Source: Acidobacteriaceae bacterium dw_441 (GTDB taxonomy: Bacteria > Acidobacteriota > Terriglobia > Terriglobales > Acidobacteriaceae). Taken from it: a stretch of DNA of 64,000 nt. Of this stretch, positions 6,819 to 15,773 are shown piece after piece; position 1 is the stretch's first letter, and each line of letters starts with the position of its first letter. The stretch spans positions 930,001 to 994,000 of the forward strand of contig JAAVVA010000001.1 in assembly GCA_018449715.1 (NCBI GenBank), in the 5' to 3' direction. A program made the position numbers and the translations under genes. The notes beneath the pieces were generated by a model, which was not told the DNA's origin, did not search any database, and was given only the letters and a program-made list of their open reading frames with translations.

Positions 6819-7178
6819 ATGCAGGTGACGACACCTTTGAGCGATGCGCTGACGCGCTATCTGGACCTGTCAAACGAGCAGATGAGGCTCACGGCGGAGA
6901 ACATCGCCAACGTCGATACGCCCGGATACAAGACGAAGGGCTTCGACTTCGAGCAGGAGTTTACGCGGCAGATGAATATGTCGGATGCGACGAACCAGGC
7001 GGAGGCCGAGGCGCAGGATGTGGATGGCCTGGTGGCGCGGCCCGACGGCAATAACGTCTCGATGGACCGCGAGGGCGTGCAGATGGCGAAGGCGCAACTG
7101 CAGTTCAAGCTGGGTGTGCAGTTGCTGAAGAGCGAGTACTCGCAGGTGATGAGTGCGATTCATGCGGAGGCGAAGTAA
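6819..7178 (+). CDS. flgB: flagellar basal-body rod protein FlgB
   Basis: 119 residues. The N-terminal rod signature is present: SNEQMRLTAENIANVDTPGYK at about 17-37, with the TPGYK motif. The C-terminal helix (AKAQLQFKLGVQLLKSEYSQV) is the usual rod-protein coiled coil. It forms the proximal rod with FlgC and is secreted through the flagellar export gate without a cleaved signal. I start it at 6819 because GGAGG lies 7 nt upstream; the longer in-frame opening reaches into the activator gene and the terminator. First gene of the operon. Confidence 0.95.
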   Translation: MQVTTPLSDALTRYLDLSNEQMRLTAENIANVDTPGYKTKGFDFEQEFTRQMNMSDATNQAEAEAQDVDGLVARPDGNNVSMDREGVQMAKAQLQFKLGVQLLKSEYSQVMSAIHAEAK

Positions 7179-7181
7179 GCG

Positions 7182-7685
7182 ATGAATTTGTTTGGCGTGA
7201 TGGATGTAAGCTCGTCGGCCCTGAAGGCCGAGAGGGTGCGGGCCGAGGTGGTGGCCTCGAACATGGCCAACGCGGAGACGACTCGCACGGCGGATGGTGG
7301 GCCGTACCAGCGGCATCACGTGGTCTTCGCGGCTGAGGGAGATGGAAGCGACGGGTTTCATCATGCGCTGGTTAATCGTCTTGTCGGCAACGGACTTCCT
7401 TCCCTTGAGGGCGGGTCGCTGTTTGGCGAGGGATTGACGGATGCGAAGGGCGTGCCGGGAGGAGTGGCGGTGAACAGCGTAATTGCGGATAACAGTGCTC
7501 CGCTGCGCAGGTACGATCCGCAGCACCCGGATGCGGGGCCGGATGGATATGTGTCGTATCCGGATATCAATCCGCTGACGGAGATGGTGGACCTGATGGG
7601 AGCGACGCGTTCGTATGGCATGAATGCCTCGGCGGTGCAGGCGGAGAAGAACATGGTGAACTCTTCGCTGGACATTTTGAAGTAG
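7182..7685 (+). CDS. flgC: flagellar basal-body rod protein FlgC
   Basis: 167 residues. The N-terminal rod motif is SSALKAERVRAEVVASNMANAETT (about residues 11-34) and the C-terminal one is MNASAVQAEKNMVNSSLDILK, both typical of FlgC, with YPDINPLTEMVDLM before it. It starts 3 nt after flgB. It is somewhat longer than the enteric protein (about 134) because of the central segment. Forms the proximal rod with FlgB. Confidence 0.95.
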   Translation: MNLFGVMDVSSSALKAERVRAEVVASNMANAETTRTADGGPYQRHHVVFAAEGDGSDGFHHALVNRLVGNGLPSLEGGSLFGEGLTDAKGVPGGVAVNSVIADNSAPLRRYDPQHPDAGPDGYVSYPDINPLTEMVDLMGATRSYGMNASAVQAEKNMVNSSLDILK

Positions 7686-7718
7686 TGCGGTTTCGAGATT
7701 GATTTTGCGAGGTGAGAG

Positions 7719-8045
7719 ATGAGCGATGTGCTGATGGGAAGCGGAGTTTCGGCGGTGAATGGGGCGGGGTCGATGGCCTCACAGGTGTGGAGTTCCGGTA
7801 GCGGCTCCGATGAGGGCGAGCAGGGGACTCCGTTTGCGGGACTGATGAAGTCGATGGTGGAGCAGACGAAGTCTCTCGACGATCAGGCTTCGTCTGCGGT
7901 GACGGGGCTGCTGAGCGGTAAAGGTGTGGATGTTCACCAGGCAATGATCGCAACGCAGAAGGCGAACATGGCGTTCGAACTGACGTTGCAGGTGAGGAAC
8001 AAAGCGGTCGGCGCTTATCAGCAGATGATGGGCATGCAGTTCTAA
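7719..8045 (+). CDS. fliE: flagellar hook-basal body complex protein FliE
   Basis: 108 residues. The C-terminal half carries the FliE signature: KGVDVHQAMIATQKANMAFELTLQVRNKAVGAYQQMMGMQF, where the -NKAV-AYQ-MM-MQ end is diagnostic. The N-terminal part is Gly/Ser-rich. FliE joins the MS ring to the rod. It has its own ribosome site (GAGGTGAGAG) and lies 33 nt after flgC. Confidence 0.95.
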   Translation: MSDVLMGSGVSAVNGAGSMASQVWSSGSGSDEGEQGTPFAGLMKSMVEQTKSLDDQASSAVTGLLSGKGVDVHQAMIATQKANMAFELTLQVRNKAVGAYQQMMGMQF

Positions 8046-8106
8046 GCAGTTGATGAATAGTGTTGGCGTGAGAGCGCCGGAACTCGGGTGAGAGCGAGCG
8101 AACGGA

Positions 8107-9882
8107 ATGGCTGAGACAGGACAGACGGAGAGCGCGGGGTTGCAGAGGCCGGAGACGGTGATAGTGAATCCGCCGGGAGATGGAGTCGTGGAGCGGGTGA
8201 TGGCGATGGCGTCGTCACTGCGCGAGAAGCTGATGGCGATGCCTGCGAGCAGACGCACGTGGCTGATGGCTTCAGTGGCGTTTATCGCGGCCATGTGTGC
8301 GGTGATGGTGTGGTACGCGGGCCGCAGGGACTGGAAGACGCTGTTTACCGGGCTCGACGGCAAGGATACGCAGATGGTTGCGCAGGAACTGGGCACTGCG
8401 GGGATTCCTTACCAGACTACGCCGGACGGAAGCCTGCAGGTTCCAGCGGAGATGCTGGATAAGGCTCGCATCGAGGTCGCGGCGAAGGGAATGCCGCAGA
8501 CGGGGCGGCTGGGGTTCGAGATCTTCGACAAGCCGAACTGGGTGGGAAGCGAGTTCGATGAGAGGGTGAACTATCAGCGCGCTCTCGAAGGCGAGCTGGA
8601 GCACACGATTGAGACGCTGGGTGTGGTGCGGTCGGCGAGGGTTCATCTGGTACTACCGAAGCAGTCGCTGTTTACGAGCGAGGAGAGGGCGGCGAAGGCT
8701 TCGGTGGTGATGAAGCTGAAGAAGTCGTATCTGGGTGAGGAGCAGCAGGAGGCGATTCGCAGTCTTGTTGCGGGAGCGGTGGATAATCTTAGCCCCGATG
8801 ATGTGAACCTCGTGGACGCGGATGGACGAGTGAGTCTCAAGCCGAAGTCGAAGAATGCCCTGGCTGCCGATGTGGAGCAGGAGATGGAGGCGAAGCTGGT
8901 GGCGATGCTGGAACCGCTGGCAGGGCACGACAATGTTCGCGCGACGGTGAATGTGAGTTATGACGAGGGCAGCGAGGTTCGCAGCGACGAAATCTATGAT
9001 CCGACGCAGACGGCCGCGCTGAGCTTGCAGAAGAGCGAGCAGGTCTCGCAGGTTGCGCCGAAGCCGATGGGGGTTCCAGGCACGGCGAGTAACTCGCCCG
9101 CAGGAGCGCCGGAGGGAGCGGTGCAGGGATCTCAGGCAGCAGCTGCTCCGGGAACTCCGCCGCTGTTGCAGAAAGAAGCTGCGTTGCCGGTATATCCGCA
9201 GCAGGGCGCGGGTGCGGGACAGAGTCTTCATGAAGAGAACGGAACGTATGGCGTGACGAAGCACACGATTCATACGGAAGAAGGACCGGGGCGCGTTCGC
9301 AGGGTGACAGCCGCGGTGGTTGTGAATGATCGCAGCGCAATGGAAGGCTCGGGCAAGTCGCAACATACAGTGTGGAAGCCGCGCAGCGCAGATGAGATGC
9401 GAAGGTTAGAGCAACTGGCGCAGGCGGCAGTGGGCTTCGATGGAAGGCGCGGCGACCAGGTGGTGGTCGAGAATGTGAGCTTCAGTACGAACGCGGCAGA
9501 TGCGAAGCCTCCTGTAGTGGAACAGTTGATGGAGCAGGTCAGAACACTGGCGCGCACGCAGCCGGGGTTGGCGAAGACGGCGATTCTTGGACTGTGCGGC
9601 GTGCTGCTGGTGCTATGTGTGCTGCGGCCGGTAGCGAAGCAGATGGTCGCGACGCTGCGGGCTCCTGCGTTGTTGCCTGCGGGAGCCGAGGGAGTTCTGG
9701 TTTCGGAGAATATGCTGGCGGGACCAGTGGAGGAGATGCCGATGCTTCCTCCGCTCACGAAGTCGCAGGCCCAGCATCAGGCGATCTTTGCGCACGTGGC
9801 GGAGCACATACGGCGTGAACCGGCGCAGAGCACGCGGCTGGTCCAGGCATGGATAGGGTCGTCGACAGAGGAGAAAGAGTAA
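8107..9882 (+). CDS. fliF: flagellar MS-ring protein FliF
   Basis: 591 residues. First membrane segment about 54-72; periplasmic YscJ/FliF domain (DWKTLFTGLDGKDTQ and the PNWVGSEFDERVNYQRALEGEL motif); second ring-building domain; Pro/Ala-rich stretch about 300-375; second membrane segment about 490-510; cytoplasmic tail ending in acidic residues that should bind FliG. It forms the inner-membrane ring housing the export gate. Its TAA overlaps the ATG of fliG by one base, which implies translational coupling. Confidence 0.95.
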   Translation: MAETGQTESAGLQRPETVIVNPPGDGVVERVMAMASSLREKLMAMPASRRTWLMASVAFIAAMCAVMVWYAGRRDWKTLFTGLDGKDTQMVAQELGTAGIPYQTTPDGSLQVPAEMLDKARIEVAAKGMPQTGRLGFEIFDKPNWVGSEFDERVNYQRALEGELEHTIETLGVVRSARVHLVLPKQSLFTSEERAAKASVVMKLKKSYLGEEQQEAIRSLVAGAVDNLSPDDVNLVDADGRVSLKPKSKNALAADVEQEMEAKLVAMLEPLAGHDNVRATVNVSYDEGSEVRSDEIYDPTQTAALSLQKSEQVSQVAPKPMGVPGTASNSPAGAPEGAVQGSQAAAAPGTPPLLQKEAALPVYPQQGAGAGQSLHEENGTYGVTKHTIHTEEGPGRVRRVTAAVVVNDRSAMEGSGKSQHTVWKPRSADEMRRLEQLAQAAVGFDGRRGDQVVVENVSFSTNAADAKPPVVEQLMEQVRTLARTQPGLAKTAILGLCGVLLVLCVLRPVAKQMVATLRAPALLPAGAEGVLVSENMLAGPVEEMPMLPPLTKSQAQHQAIFAHVAEHIRREPAQSTRLVQAWIGSSTEEKE

Positions 9883-10967
9883 TGGTGGCGCAGGGACAGA
9901 TGGCAATGGGACAGGGAATGCAGCGGCCTCCACTGATGCTGCCGGAGACCTCGGGGTTTGAACCTCTGGATGCTTCGGGGTTGCGGAAGGCGGCGATCTT
10001 GATGGTGGCGTTGGGAGACGAGCTGGCAAAGACAATCTTCCAGGGGTTGCCGGAGTCGGACGTGCATCGCATCGCCGAAGAAATCACTCGATTGGGTGAG
10101 GTGCGCGCACAGCAACTGACGCAGGTGCTGACGGAGTTCTACGGGCTGCTTGAGACACAGCAGTACATGGTGCGCGGCGGTGCGGAGTATGCACTGAAGC
10201 TACTGACGGAGGCCTTCGGTCCGGAGAAGGCAGAGGCTCTGCTGGCGCAGGTGAGACGCCTTCGTGAGCAGGCAAATGGCGACATGGCTGCGTTGCAGAA
10301 GATGGATCCGCAGCAGCTTTCCAAGTTTCTGGAGAACGAGCATCCCCAGACGATTGCACTGGTGCTGGCGCATCTGGATGCGAAGAAAGGATCGACGATC
10401 CTGATGCAGCTTGAGCAGACGTTGCGCGTGGAGGTGGTAAAGCGGCTGGCGGAGATGCGGCAGTTCTCTCCGGAGATGGCGCAGAAGGTGGCTCTGGTGC
10501 TGCATCAGCGCATGGAAGGCATGGGAAGTGGTCGCAAGTCGTACTCTGGCTTCAAGGCCGTAGCAGACCTGTTGAACCGTGTAGACCAGACGGCGAGCAA
10601 AAACATTCTTGAAGAGATAGAGCAGGAGCAGCCGACGCTTGCGCTGGGGATTCGCGACCTGATGTTCACCTTTGAAGACCTGCAGACGGTTCCGATGGAG
10701 AGTATTCGCGAATTTATTTCTATGGCGGACAAGCGTGTGTTGGCCATGGCGTTGAAGGGCGGACGCGAGAATCTGAAGGCGCATCTGTTCAAGGCGATGA
10801 GCTCTCGCGCCGTGGAGATGTTGAAGGAAGACATGGACGTGTTGGGGCCGGTGCGCATGAAGGATGTGAGCTTGGCGCAGCAGGAGCTGCTGGCGCTGGC
10901 GCGTCAGCTTGAGGCCGAGGGCAAGATGATGTTGAAGATGGGAGCCGACGATGATCTCGCTGTCTGA
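9882..10967 (+). CDS. fliG: flagellar motor switch protein FliG
   Basis: 361 residues. N-terminal FliF-binding domain (LRKAAILMVALGDELAKTIFQGL), middle domain with the EHPQT motif (FLENEHPQTIALVLAHL), and the C-terminal torque domain with FEDLQTVPMESIREF and the charged stretch KRVLAMALKGGRENLKAHLF. This is the rotor protein that meets MotA. I start it at the ATG sharing a base with the fliF stop; an earlier in-frame ATG lies inside fliF. Overlaps fliH by 17 nt. Confidence 0.96.
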   Translation: MVAQGQMAMGQGMQRPPLMLPETSGFEPLDASGLRKAAILMVALGDELAKTIFQGLPESDVHRIAEEITRLGEVRAQQLTQVLTEFYGLLETQQYMVRGGAEYALKLLTEAFGPEKAEALLAQVRRLREQANGDMAALQKMDPQQLSKFLENEHPQTIALVLAHLDAKKGSTILMQLEQTLRVEVVKRLAEMRQFSPEMAQKVALVLHQRMEGMGSGRKSYSGFKAVADLLNRVDQTASKNILEEIEQEQPTLALGIRDLMFTFEDLQTVPMESIREFISMADKRVLAMALKGGRENLKAHLFKAMSSRAVEMLKEDMDVLGPVRMKDVSLAQQELLALARQLEAEGKMMLKMGADDDLAV

Positions 10968-11655
10968 ACCGCTGCTTGAAGGTGTTACCGCGTTGCGTCC
11001 TGTGCTGCCACTGGAATTTCACGAGATTGAAGATCTCTCGAACCGCCAGGCGGAGATTGAATTTGTAGAGCCTGCTCCGGCTGAGGTTGAGAGCGACAAC
11101 ATGAAGGCTCTATCTGAGTTGGAAGAGAAGCTGCGCACGCAGATGGAGCGGTGTGAGCGACTGATCGAGAAGGCGAGACAGAAGGCGAAGACGGTTGCTC
11201 GTGAAGAGTTGCAGGAAGAGTTCGAGGAGAAAGCGAAAAACGAGCGCGCAGCAGTCGCTCGCGTGTGCGAGCAGTTTGCTACGGATCGCATGAAGTACTT
11301 TGCCGAGGTGGAAGCTGAAGTCGTGCGGCTGGCGCTGGCGATTGCGGCGCGCGTGTTGCATCGTGAGACGCAGTTCGATCCCTTGCTGTTGCGCTCAACG
11401 GTGCGGATTGCGCTGGAGCGCGTGCAGGAGACAACTGCCGTGACACTGCGCGTCCCTGAAGGGCAGGAAGAGGAGTGGAAGGGAATCGTTGCAGGAGTGC
11501 ATGAGGGCGGTGTGATCGTCGTGGGAGATGCGAAGCTGCAGACCGGAGAGTGTGTGCTGGAGACAAATGTCGGGCGTGTGGATCTCGGAGTCAAAGTTCA
11601 GCTCGAAGAGATTGAAAAGGGCTTCTTCGATCTGCTGCAAAAGAGGCCAGCGTGA
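10951..11655 (+). CDS. fliH: flagellar export ATPase regulator FliH
   Basis: 234 residues with a long charged coiled coil at about 50-115 and a C-terminal domain like V-type ATPase subunit E (VVRLALAIAARVLHRE at about 113-128). FliH dimers tether FliI to the switch complex. The gene overlaps fliG by 17 nt and fliI by 4 nt, so expression is coupled. FliH is poorly conserved; identity rests on both fold features and position. Confidence 0.9.
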   Translation: MISLSEPLLEGVTALRPVLPLEFHEIEDLSNRQAEIEFVEPAPAEVESDNMKALSELEEKLRTQMERCERLIEKARQKAKTVAREELQEEFEEKAKNERAAVARVCEQFATDRMKYFAEVEAEVVRLALAIAARVLHRETQFDPLLLRSTVRIALERVQETTAVTLRVPEGQEEEWKGIVAGVHEGGVIVVGDAKLQTGECVLETNVGRVDLGVKVQLEEIEKGFFDLLQKRPA

Positions 11656-12983
11656 CGAGCGTAGCTGAGGAGGAAGCGAAGGATCTCCTGTCTCCTTATT
11701 TTGCGCGGCTGGAAGAGAGACCGTCGTGGCGATGGAGTGGCCGCGTGGTGGAGGCGAACGGGCAGACGGTAGAGTCCGAGGGGCCTCCGTGTTCTGTGGG
11801 TGAGTGCTGCGAAATTACAGATTCAGAAGGGCGAAGGCATCGCGCTGAGGTGATCGGGTTTCGCGGAAGACATGTACTGGCGATGCCTCTGGAGGCAACA
11901 CGGGGAATCCGCTATGGCGATGCACTTTCTGCAATGGGTGTTACGCCGGGAATCGCGGTGGGCGAGGGTATGGTGGGGAGAATTCTCGACTCGCTGGGGA
12001 TGCCGCTCGATGGTCTTCCTGCGCCGCGTGCGAGCTTGCAGTGGCCGCTTGATGGTGCGGTTCCGCATCCGTTGGAGAGGGTTCCTATCAAGGAGCCAAT
12101 GGGAACCGGAGTGCGCGTGCTGGATGGAATGCTGACCGTGGGACGCGGGCAGAGGATTGGAATCTTCGGTGGCTCGGGTGTTGGCAAGAGCACGCTGATT
12201 GGAATGATGACGCGCAATACTGTGGCCGACCTGACAGTGGTGGGCCTGGTGGGCGAACGCGGTCGCGAGGTGCGGGAGTTCGTCGAGGACTCGCTCGGGG
12301 AAGAGGGAATGCGCCGTGCAGTGGTGTTGGTGTCGAGCTCGGACCAGAGTCCGTTGTTGCGGATGCGCGCCGCGTTGGCTGCGACTTCGGTGGCGGAGTT
12401 TTATGCATCGCAGGGAAAGCATGTGCTGTTGGTGCTGGATTCGTTGACGCGCTATGCGATGGCTGCGCGAGAGATTGGACTGGCTGCGGGCGAGCCCCCA
12501 ACAACGAAGGGATACACGCCCTCTGTGTTTACAAGGCTGGCGAAGCTGGTGGAGCGCGCGGGTAACTTCGCAACGGGAAGTATCACCGCCTTCTACACAG
12601 TGTTGATGGAAGGAGACGATCAGCAGGATCCGGTGGTGGATTCCGTGCGTTCGTTTGTCGATGGGCACGTGATGTTGTCGCGCTCGATGGCGTCGGCGGG
12701 ATGGTACCCGCCGGTCAGCGTTCTGGATTCGTTGAGTCGTCTGATGCCTGCGGTGACGAGCAGAGAGCACAAGCAGAAGGCTTCGCTAGTTCGCAGGTTG
12801 CTGGCGGCTCATGCGCGTTCAGAAGACCTGCTTCGCATTGGAGCGTACAGGGCAGGTGCGGATGAGGAGCTTGATCGTGCTCTGAAAGCAATGCCTTCGC
12901 TACGCAGCTTTCTCGAGCAGGAGAGCCTCGAGCGCACGGATCTGCAGGAGACAGTCGAGCGGCTGACTGCATTGGAGATTTAG
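11652..12983 (+). CDS. fliI: flagellum-specific ATPase FliI
   Basis: 443 residues, usual length. Walker A GGSGVGKST at 173-181, the RecA/F1-beta-type core with LVGERGREV, Walker B VLLVLDSLTR, and the PTTKGYTPSVF segment seen in type III export ATPases. It energises unloading of export substrates. GTG start overlaps the fliH stop by 4 nt (GTGA), with fliJ starting 2 nt after its stop. Confidence 0.96.
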   Translation: MTSVAEEEAKDLLSPYFARLEERPSWRWSGRVVEANGQTVESEGPPCSVGECCEITDSEGRRHRAEVIGFRGRHVLAMPLEATRGIRYGDALSAMGVTPGIAVGEGMVGRILDSLGMPLDGLPAPRASLQWPLDGAVPHPLERVPIKEPMGTGVRVLDGMLTVGRGQRIGIFGGSGVGKSTLIGMMTRNTVADLTVVGLVGERGREVREFVEDSLGEEGMRRAVVLVSSSDQSPLLRMRAALAATSVAEFYASQGKHVLLVLDSLTRYAMAAREIGLAAGEPPTTKGYTPSVFTRLAKLVERAGNFATGSITAFYTVLMEGDDQQDPVVDSVRSFVDGHVMLSRSMASAGWYPPVSVLDSLSRLMPAVTSREHKQKASLVRRLLAAHARSEDLLRIGAYRAGADEELDRALKAMPSLRSFLEQESLERTDLQETVERLTALEI

Positions 12984-12985
12984 CG

Positions 12986-13438
12986 ATGAATCATCTGAAG
13001 TCGTTGAAGCGCCTGAGCGCGTTGTATGGGCAGGTGGAGCAGTTTCACTCCGGCGAGGCGCGTGTGGCGGCAGCGCAGGTGCATGAGGCGGAGAGTGCAA
13101 TCGGTGCGGAAATAAAGATGATTCATGAGGCAAGGGTTGGTGCGCGCATGGAAGAGGGCGATACGATGTCTCGCTCGATGATGGCTGCCCAGGTGGAGAT
13201 TGCGACGCGAAGGCGACGGAAGCTGGAGCCTCTTCTGGAGAAGCGCAAGGAGGTCAGCGCGAAGGCCAGGACAAGGCATGTGGAGAGCAGGTTGTGGAGC
13301 GAGCGCATGAAGAGCCTGGTGGATGGAGAGTCGGCGCGGATTGCAGAGTATGAGGCGCGAAGGTTGCAGGGAGAGATGGATGATCGCTTCCTGTCGCAAA
13401 GCAGCACAAAGGATCGTTCCGAAGAGGGAAAGAGATGA
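12986..13438 (+). CDS. fliJ: flagellar export protein FliJ
   Basis: 150 residues, almost entirely a charged antiparallel coiled coil, which is what FliJ looks like. It begins with LKSLKRLSALYGQVEQ. FliJ is the stalk of the export ATPase and a chaperone escort. It lies 2 nt after fliI and 44 nt before fliK, matching the fliI-fliJ-fliK order of other genomes. Sequence conservation is low, so position carries much of the weight. Confidence 0.88.
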   Translation: MNHLKSLKRLSALYGQVEQFHSGEARVAAAQVHEAESAIGAEIKMIHEARVGARMEEGDTMSRSMMAAQVEIATRRRRKLEPLLEKRKEVSAKARTRHVESRLWSERMKSLVDGESARIAEYEARRLQGEMDDRFLSQSSTKDRSEEGKR

Positions 13439-13482
13439 ACCTCTCCTAATAATGCCGCGAATGGGTTTGGCATGGAGGGTGC

Positions 13483-15288
13483 ATGAATGGAAGACGAGAG
13501 GATCTGCGGATGAATATCGCCAGCACTATCGGGATTAAAGAGATGCGCAGTTCGCTGATCGCCAGCTTTACGGAGACAGAAGATCAGGGGCCTCCATTTT
13601 CGGAGAGTCTTGGAAAGAGCCTTGCGGATGTTGCTCTGAAGACATCGGAAGAGAAGTCTCCGCAGAAGAAGGTTGGCTCCTGGCAACCGGTTTTGATCTC
13701 TTCGCAGAATGAGGTTTCTTCGGAAGAGACAGAAGGACTTCTTCCCAAAGAGGTGCAGAAGGAAGTCCCTGTTGAACAGAATGAGGCAACTCTTCCTGCT
13801 ATGCAACCTGAAGATACTGCGTTGGAGATAGCGTCGAACACTATTGCGACGGTGAATGCAGCGAAGGATGCCAAGGGTGGCTCTCCTGTTCCTGTGGCAC
13901 AAGCCAATGCAACGCTCTTGCAAGGAAAGATGGAGGCGAAAAGCCTTTCTGAGGTGTTGGAGAAGCTTGTTATGTCGGGGAAGATGATTGACGCGAGTGG
14001 ACAGCAGGTGGAGCCTGTAGGGCATTTGCAGATCGCATCTTCACCACATCTGGATGGGGACGAGAAAAGCACTTCTGCAATCGGAGTTGAGGGTGAGAAG
14101 ACGGACGGTGCGGTCAAAGAGGGCGGTTCGGCGAATCCGATTCAGGAGATTACGGATGCGAAGGCTCCTGTTCCAGTGGCCAAGCTTGATCAAAAGACCC
14201 CACGTGTGGTGAGTGGAAGTCGAGAGAAAGATGTCTTGCGTAAGGTTGAGGCTTCGTCACTGGAAAAGAAGGCGGAGCCGCGCAAGGTAGCGAAGGACAT
14301 CGCTGCTGTGCAGGATGCTTCTCCCGCGACGGTAGCTCAAGGAGAACTGAATACGGCTTCTGTGCAGGCGAGCGGAGAAGTCGGGATCTATATTCCCAAT
14401 ACCGTTACAGATAAAGATGTAGATGCGATGGTAAAAAGCAGCCTGAAAACTGGTCGGGAGAGTTTGTCCATCAAAGGAGTGGGTGGCTCGGGGACAGTCT
14501 CACGGAGTGGTAAGAGCGAGGCAAGTAAGGAAGTGTCTCTATCCGATGCTACGCAGGCAACGAAACTCGACGAGCATCAGGCGGGCGCGCCGGTGCTCGA
14601 TGCAGGAAAAGAAGAGAGTGCGCCGGTTCATTCTGTGAGTACAAATCCTGCTGTCAACCATTCGGTGCAAACATCGCCGATGTCGACAGTGCATGATGCG
14701 GTTGTTGTGCCTCTCCATACAGCTGAGAGTGCGACTTCATTCGGCAATGCTGTTGGCGTGAACCTGCATGCGGCAAAGACGCAGGGAAGCGCGGAGGCCT
14801 TCGCTCAGCCGTATGAGACGACGGAGCAGCGAACGATTGTTGCCACACCAAACTCGATTGAGGTCGGTGTTCCCGGTGGAACGCATGGTTGGCTGAAAGT
14901 TCGCGCCGAACTGGCGGGAGATGGAGGGGTTCACGCTTCGGTCTCGGCTGGATCGGCTTCAGGAACCGAGATGCTGCGGCGTGAACTGCCGACGCTGACA
15001 AGCTTCCTGCACCAGGAACAGATCTCGGTGAACTCGGTGGCTGTTCATGCTTCGCCAGGCTCTGACGGACTTGCGGATATGTCTGGAGGAGGAGCGGGTC
15101 ACAACCGTGAGATGGGGCAGCAGGGAATGAGCGATGCGCAGAATGGATCGCGACAGCAGGGTGCGATGGATATGCGTCGTACCGAAGAAGGTGTTCTTGT
15201 GGGAGCCGTGGAAGAAGATGGAGGCGAAGAGTGGCTGCCTGCAACAGGGTATGAGGGAGCGGGCGGCTGGCTCAGCGTACGAGCTTAG
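13483..15288 (+). CDS. fliK: flagellar hook-length control protein FliK
   Basis: 601 residues. The first 450 are low-complexity, rich in Lys, Ser, Ala, Glu and Val, as expected for the secreted molecular ruler. The C-terminal Flg_hook domain (about 465-530) has WLKVRAELAGDGGVHASVSA followed by LRRELPTLTSFLHQE. FliK measures the hook and switches export specificity through FlhB. The start could also be the ATG at 13510, which has GAGGATC upstream; I kept 13483 with GAGGGTGC before it. Codon use is less GC-rich than in its neighbours, as is common for low-complexity rulers. Confidence 0.88.
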   Translation: MNGRREDLRMNIASTIGIKEMRSSLIASFTETEDQGPPFSESLGKSLADVALKTSEEKSPQKKVGSWQPVLISSQNEVSSEETEGLLPKEVQKEVPVEQNEATLPAMQPEDTALEIASNTIATVNAAKDAKGGSPVPVAQANATLLQGKMEAKSLSEVLEKLVMSGKMIDASGQQVEPVGHLQIASSPHLDGDEKSTSAIGVEGEKTDGAVKEGGSANPIQEITDAKAPVPVAKLDQKTPRVVSGSREKDVLRKVEASSLEKKAEPRKVAKDIAAVQDASPATVAQGELNTASVQASGEVGIYIPNTVTDKDVDAMVKSSLKTGRESLSIKGVGGSGTVSRSGKSEASKEVSLSDATQATKLDEHQAGAPVLDAGKEESAPVHSVSTNPAVNHSVQTSPMSTVHDAVVVPLHTAESATSFGNAVGVNLHAAKTQGSAEAFAQPYETTEQRTIVATPNSIEVGVPGGTHGWLKVRAELAGDGGVHASVSAGSASGTEMLRRELPTLTSFLHQEQISVNSVAVHASPGSDGLADMSGGGAGHNREMGQQGMSDAQNGSRQQGAMDMRRTEEGVLVGAVEEDGGEEWLPATGYEGAGGWLSVRA

Positions 15289-15314
15289 GAAGTGATGCTG
15301 TAAGGGAGGAAGAG

Positions 15315-15674
15315 ATGGATCTATCGCAGTTGAATGCATTGACGGGACATGGCAGCTCGAGCGAGCGCGTAGCTACGGCGTTGGCCCCAAAGACGCGGAA
15401 CAACAACACGAACGTAACCGCGAAGGATGCGACCGGAGACAGCGGGAGCAGCAGTTCGGGTACGGACAACACGACGATTACTGCAGATGACTTTCTAACG
15501 CTGCTGGTGACGGAGATGAAGAACCAGGATCCCACGCAGCCGACAGACCCGAACGAGTACATGCAGCAGCTGGTTGGAGTGAACAGCCTGCAGCAGCTGA
15601 TTCAGATGAACCAGGGATTGAGCACGTTCGAGAGTGCGTTTGAGGATGCAGCCGGAGTTGGAAGCGGATCCTAG
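15315..15674 (+). CDS. flgD: flagellar hook assembly (cap) protein FlgD, short form
   Basis: 119 residues. The conserved N-terminal FlgD domain is clear at about 55-110: DFLTLLVTEMKNQDPTQP, then EYMQQLVGVNSLQQL. The Tudor-like and FlnD/Ig-like C-terminal domains of longer FlgD proteins (about 220 residues) are absent, and the reading frame ends in GSGS. FlgD caps the growing hook. It follows fliK and precedes flgE, as expected. Confidence 0.9.
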   Translation: MDLSQLNALTGHGSSSERVATALAPKTRNNNTNVTAKDATGDSGSSSSGTDNTTITADDFLTLLVTEMKNQDPTQPTDPNEYMQQLVGVNSLQQLIQMNQGLSTFESAFEDAAGVGSGS

Positions 15675-15773
15675 TCGGATCAATCTTGGGAATGCTCGTA
15701 CCTCGCTGTTTGAGAAGACGGGCTAAGGGCGGGTTCGCAGGAACACGCGGGAAGTAGAATAAGGGGGGAAAGT

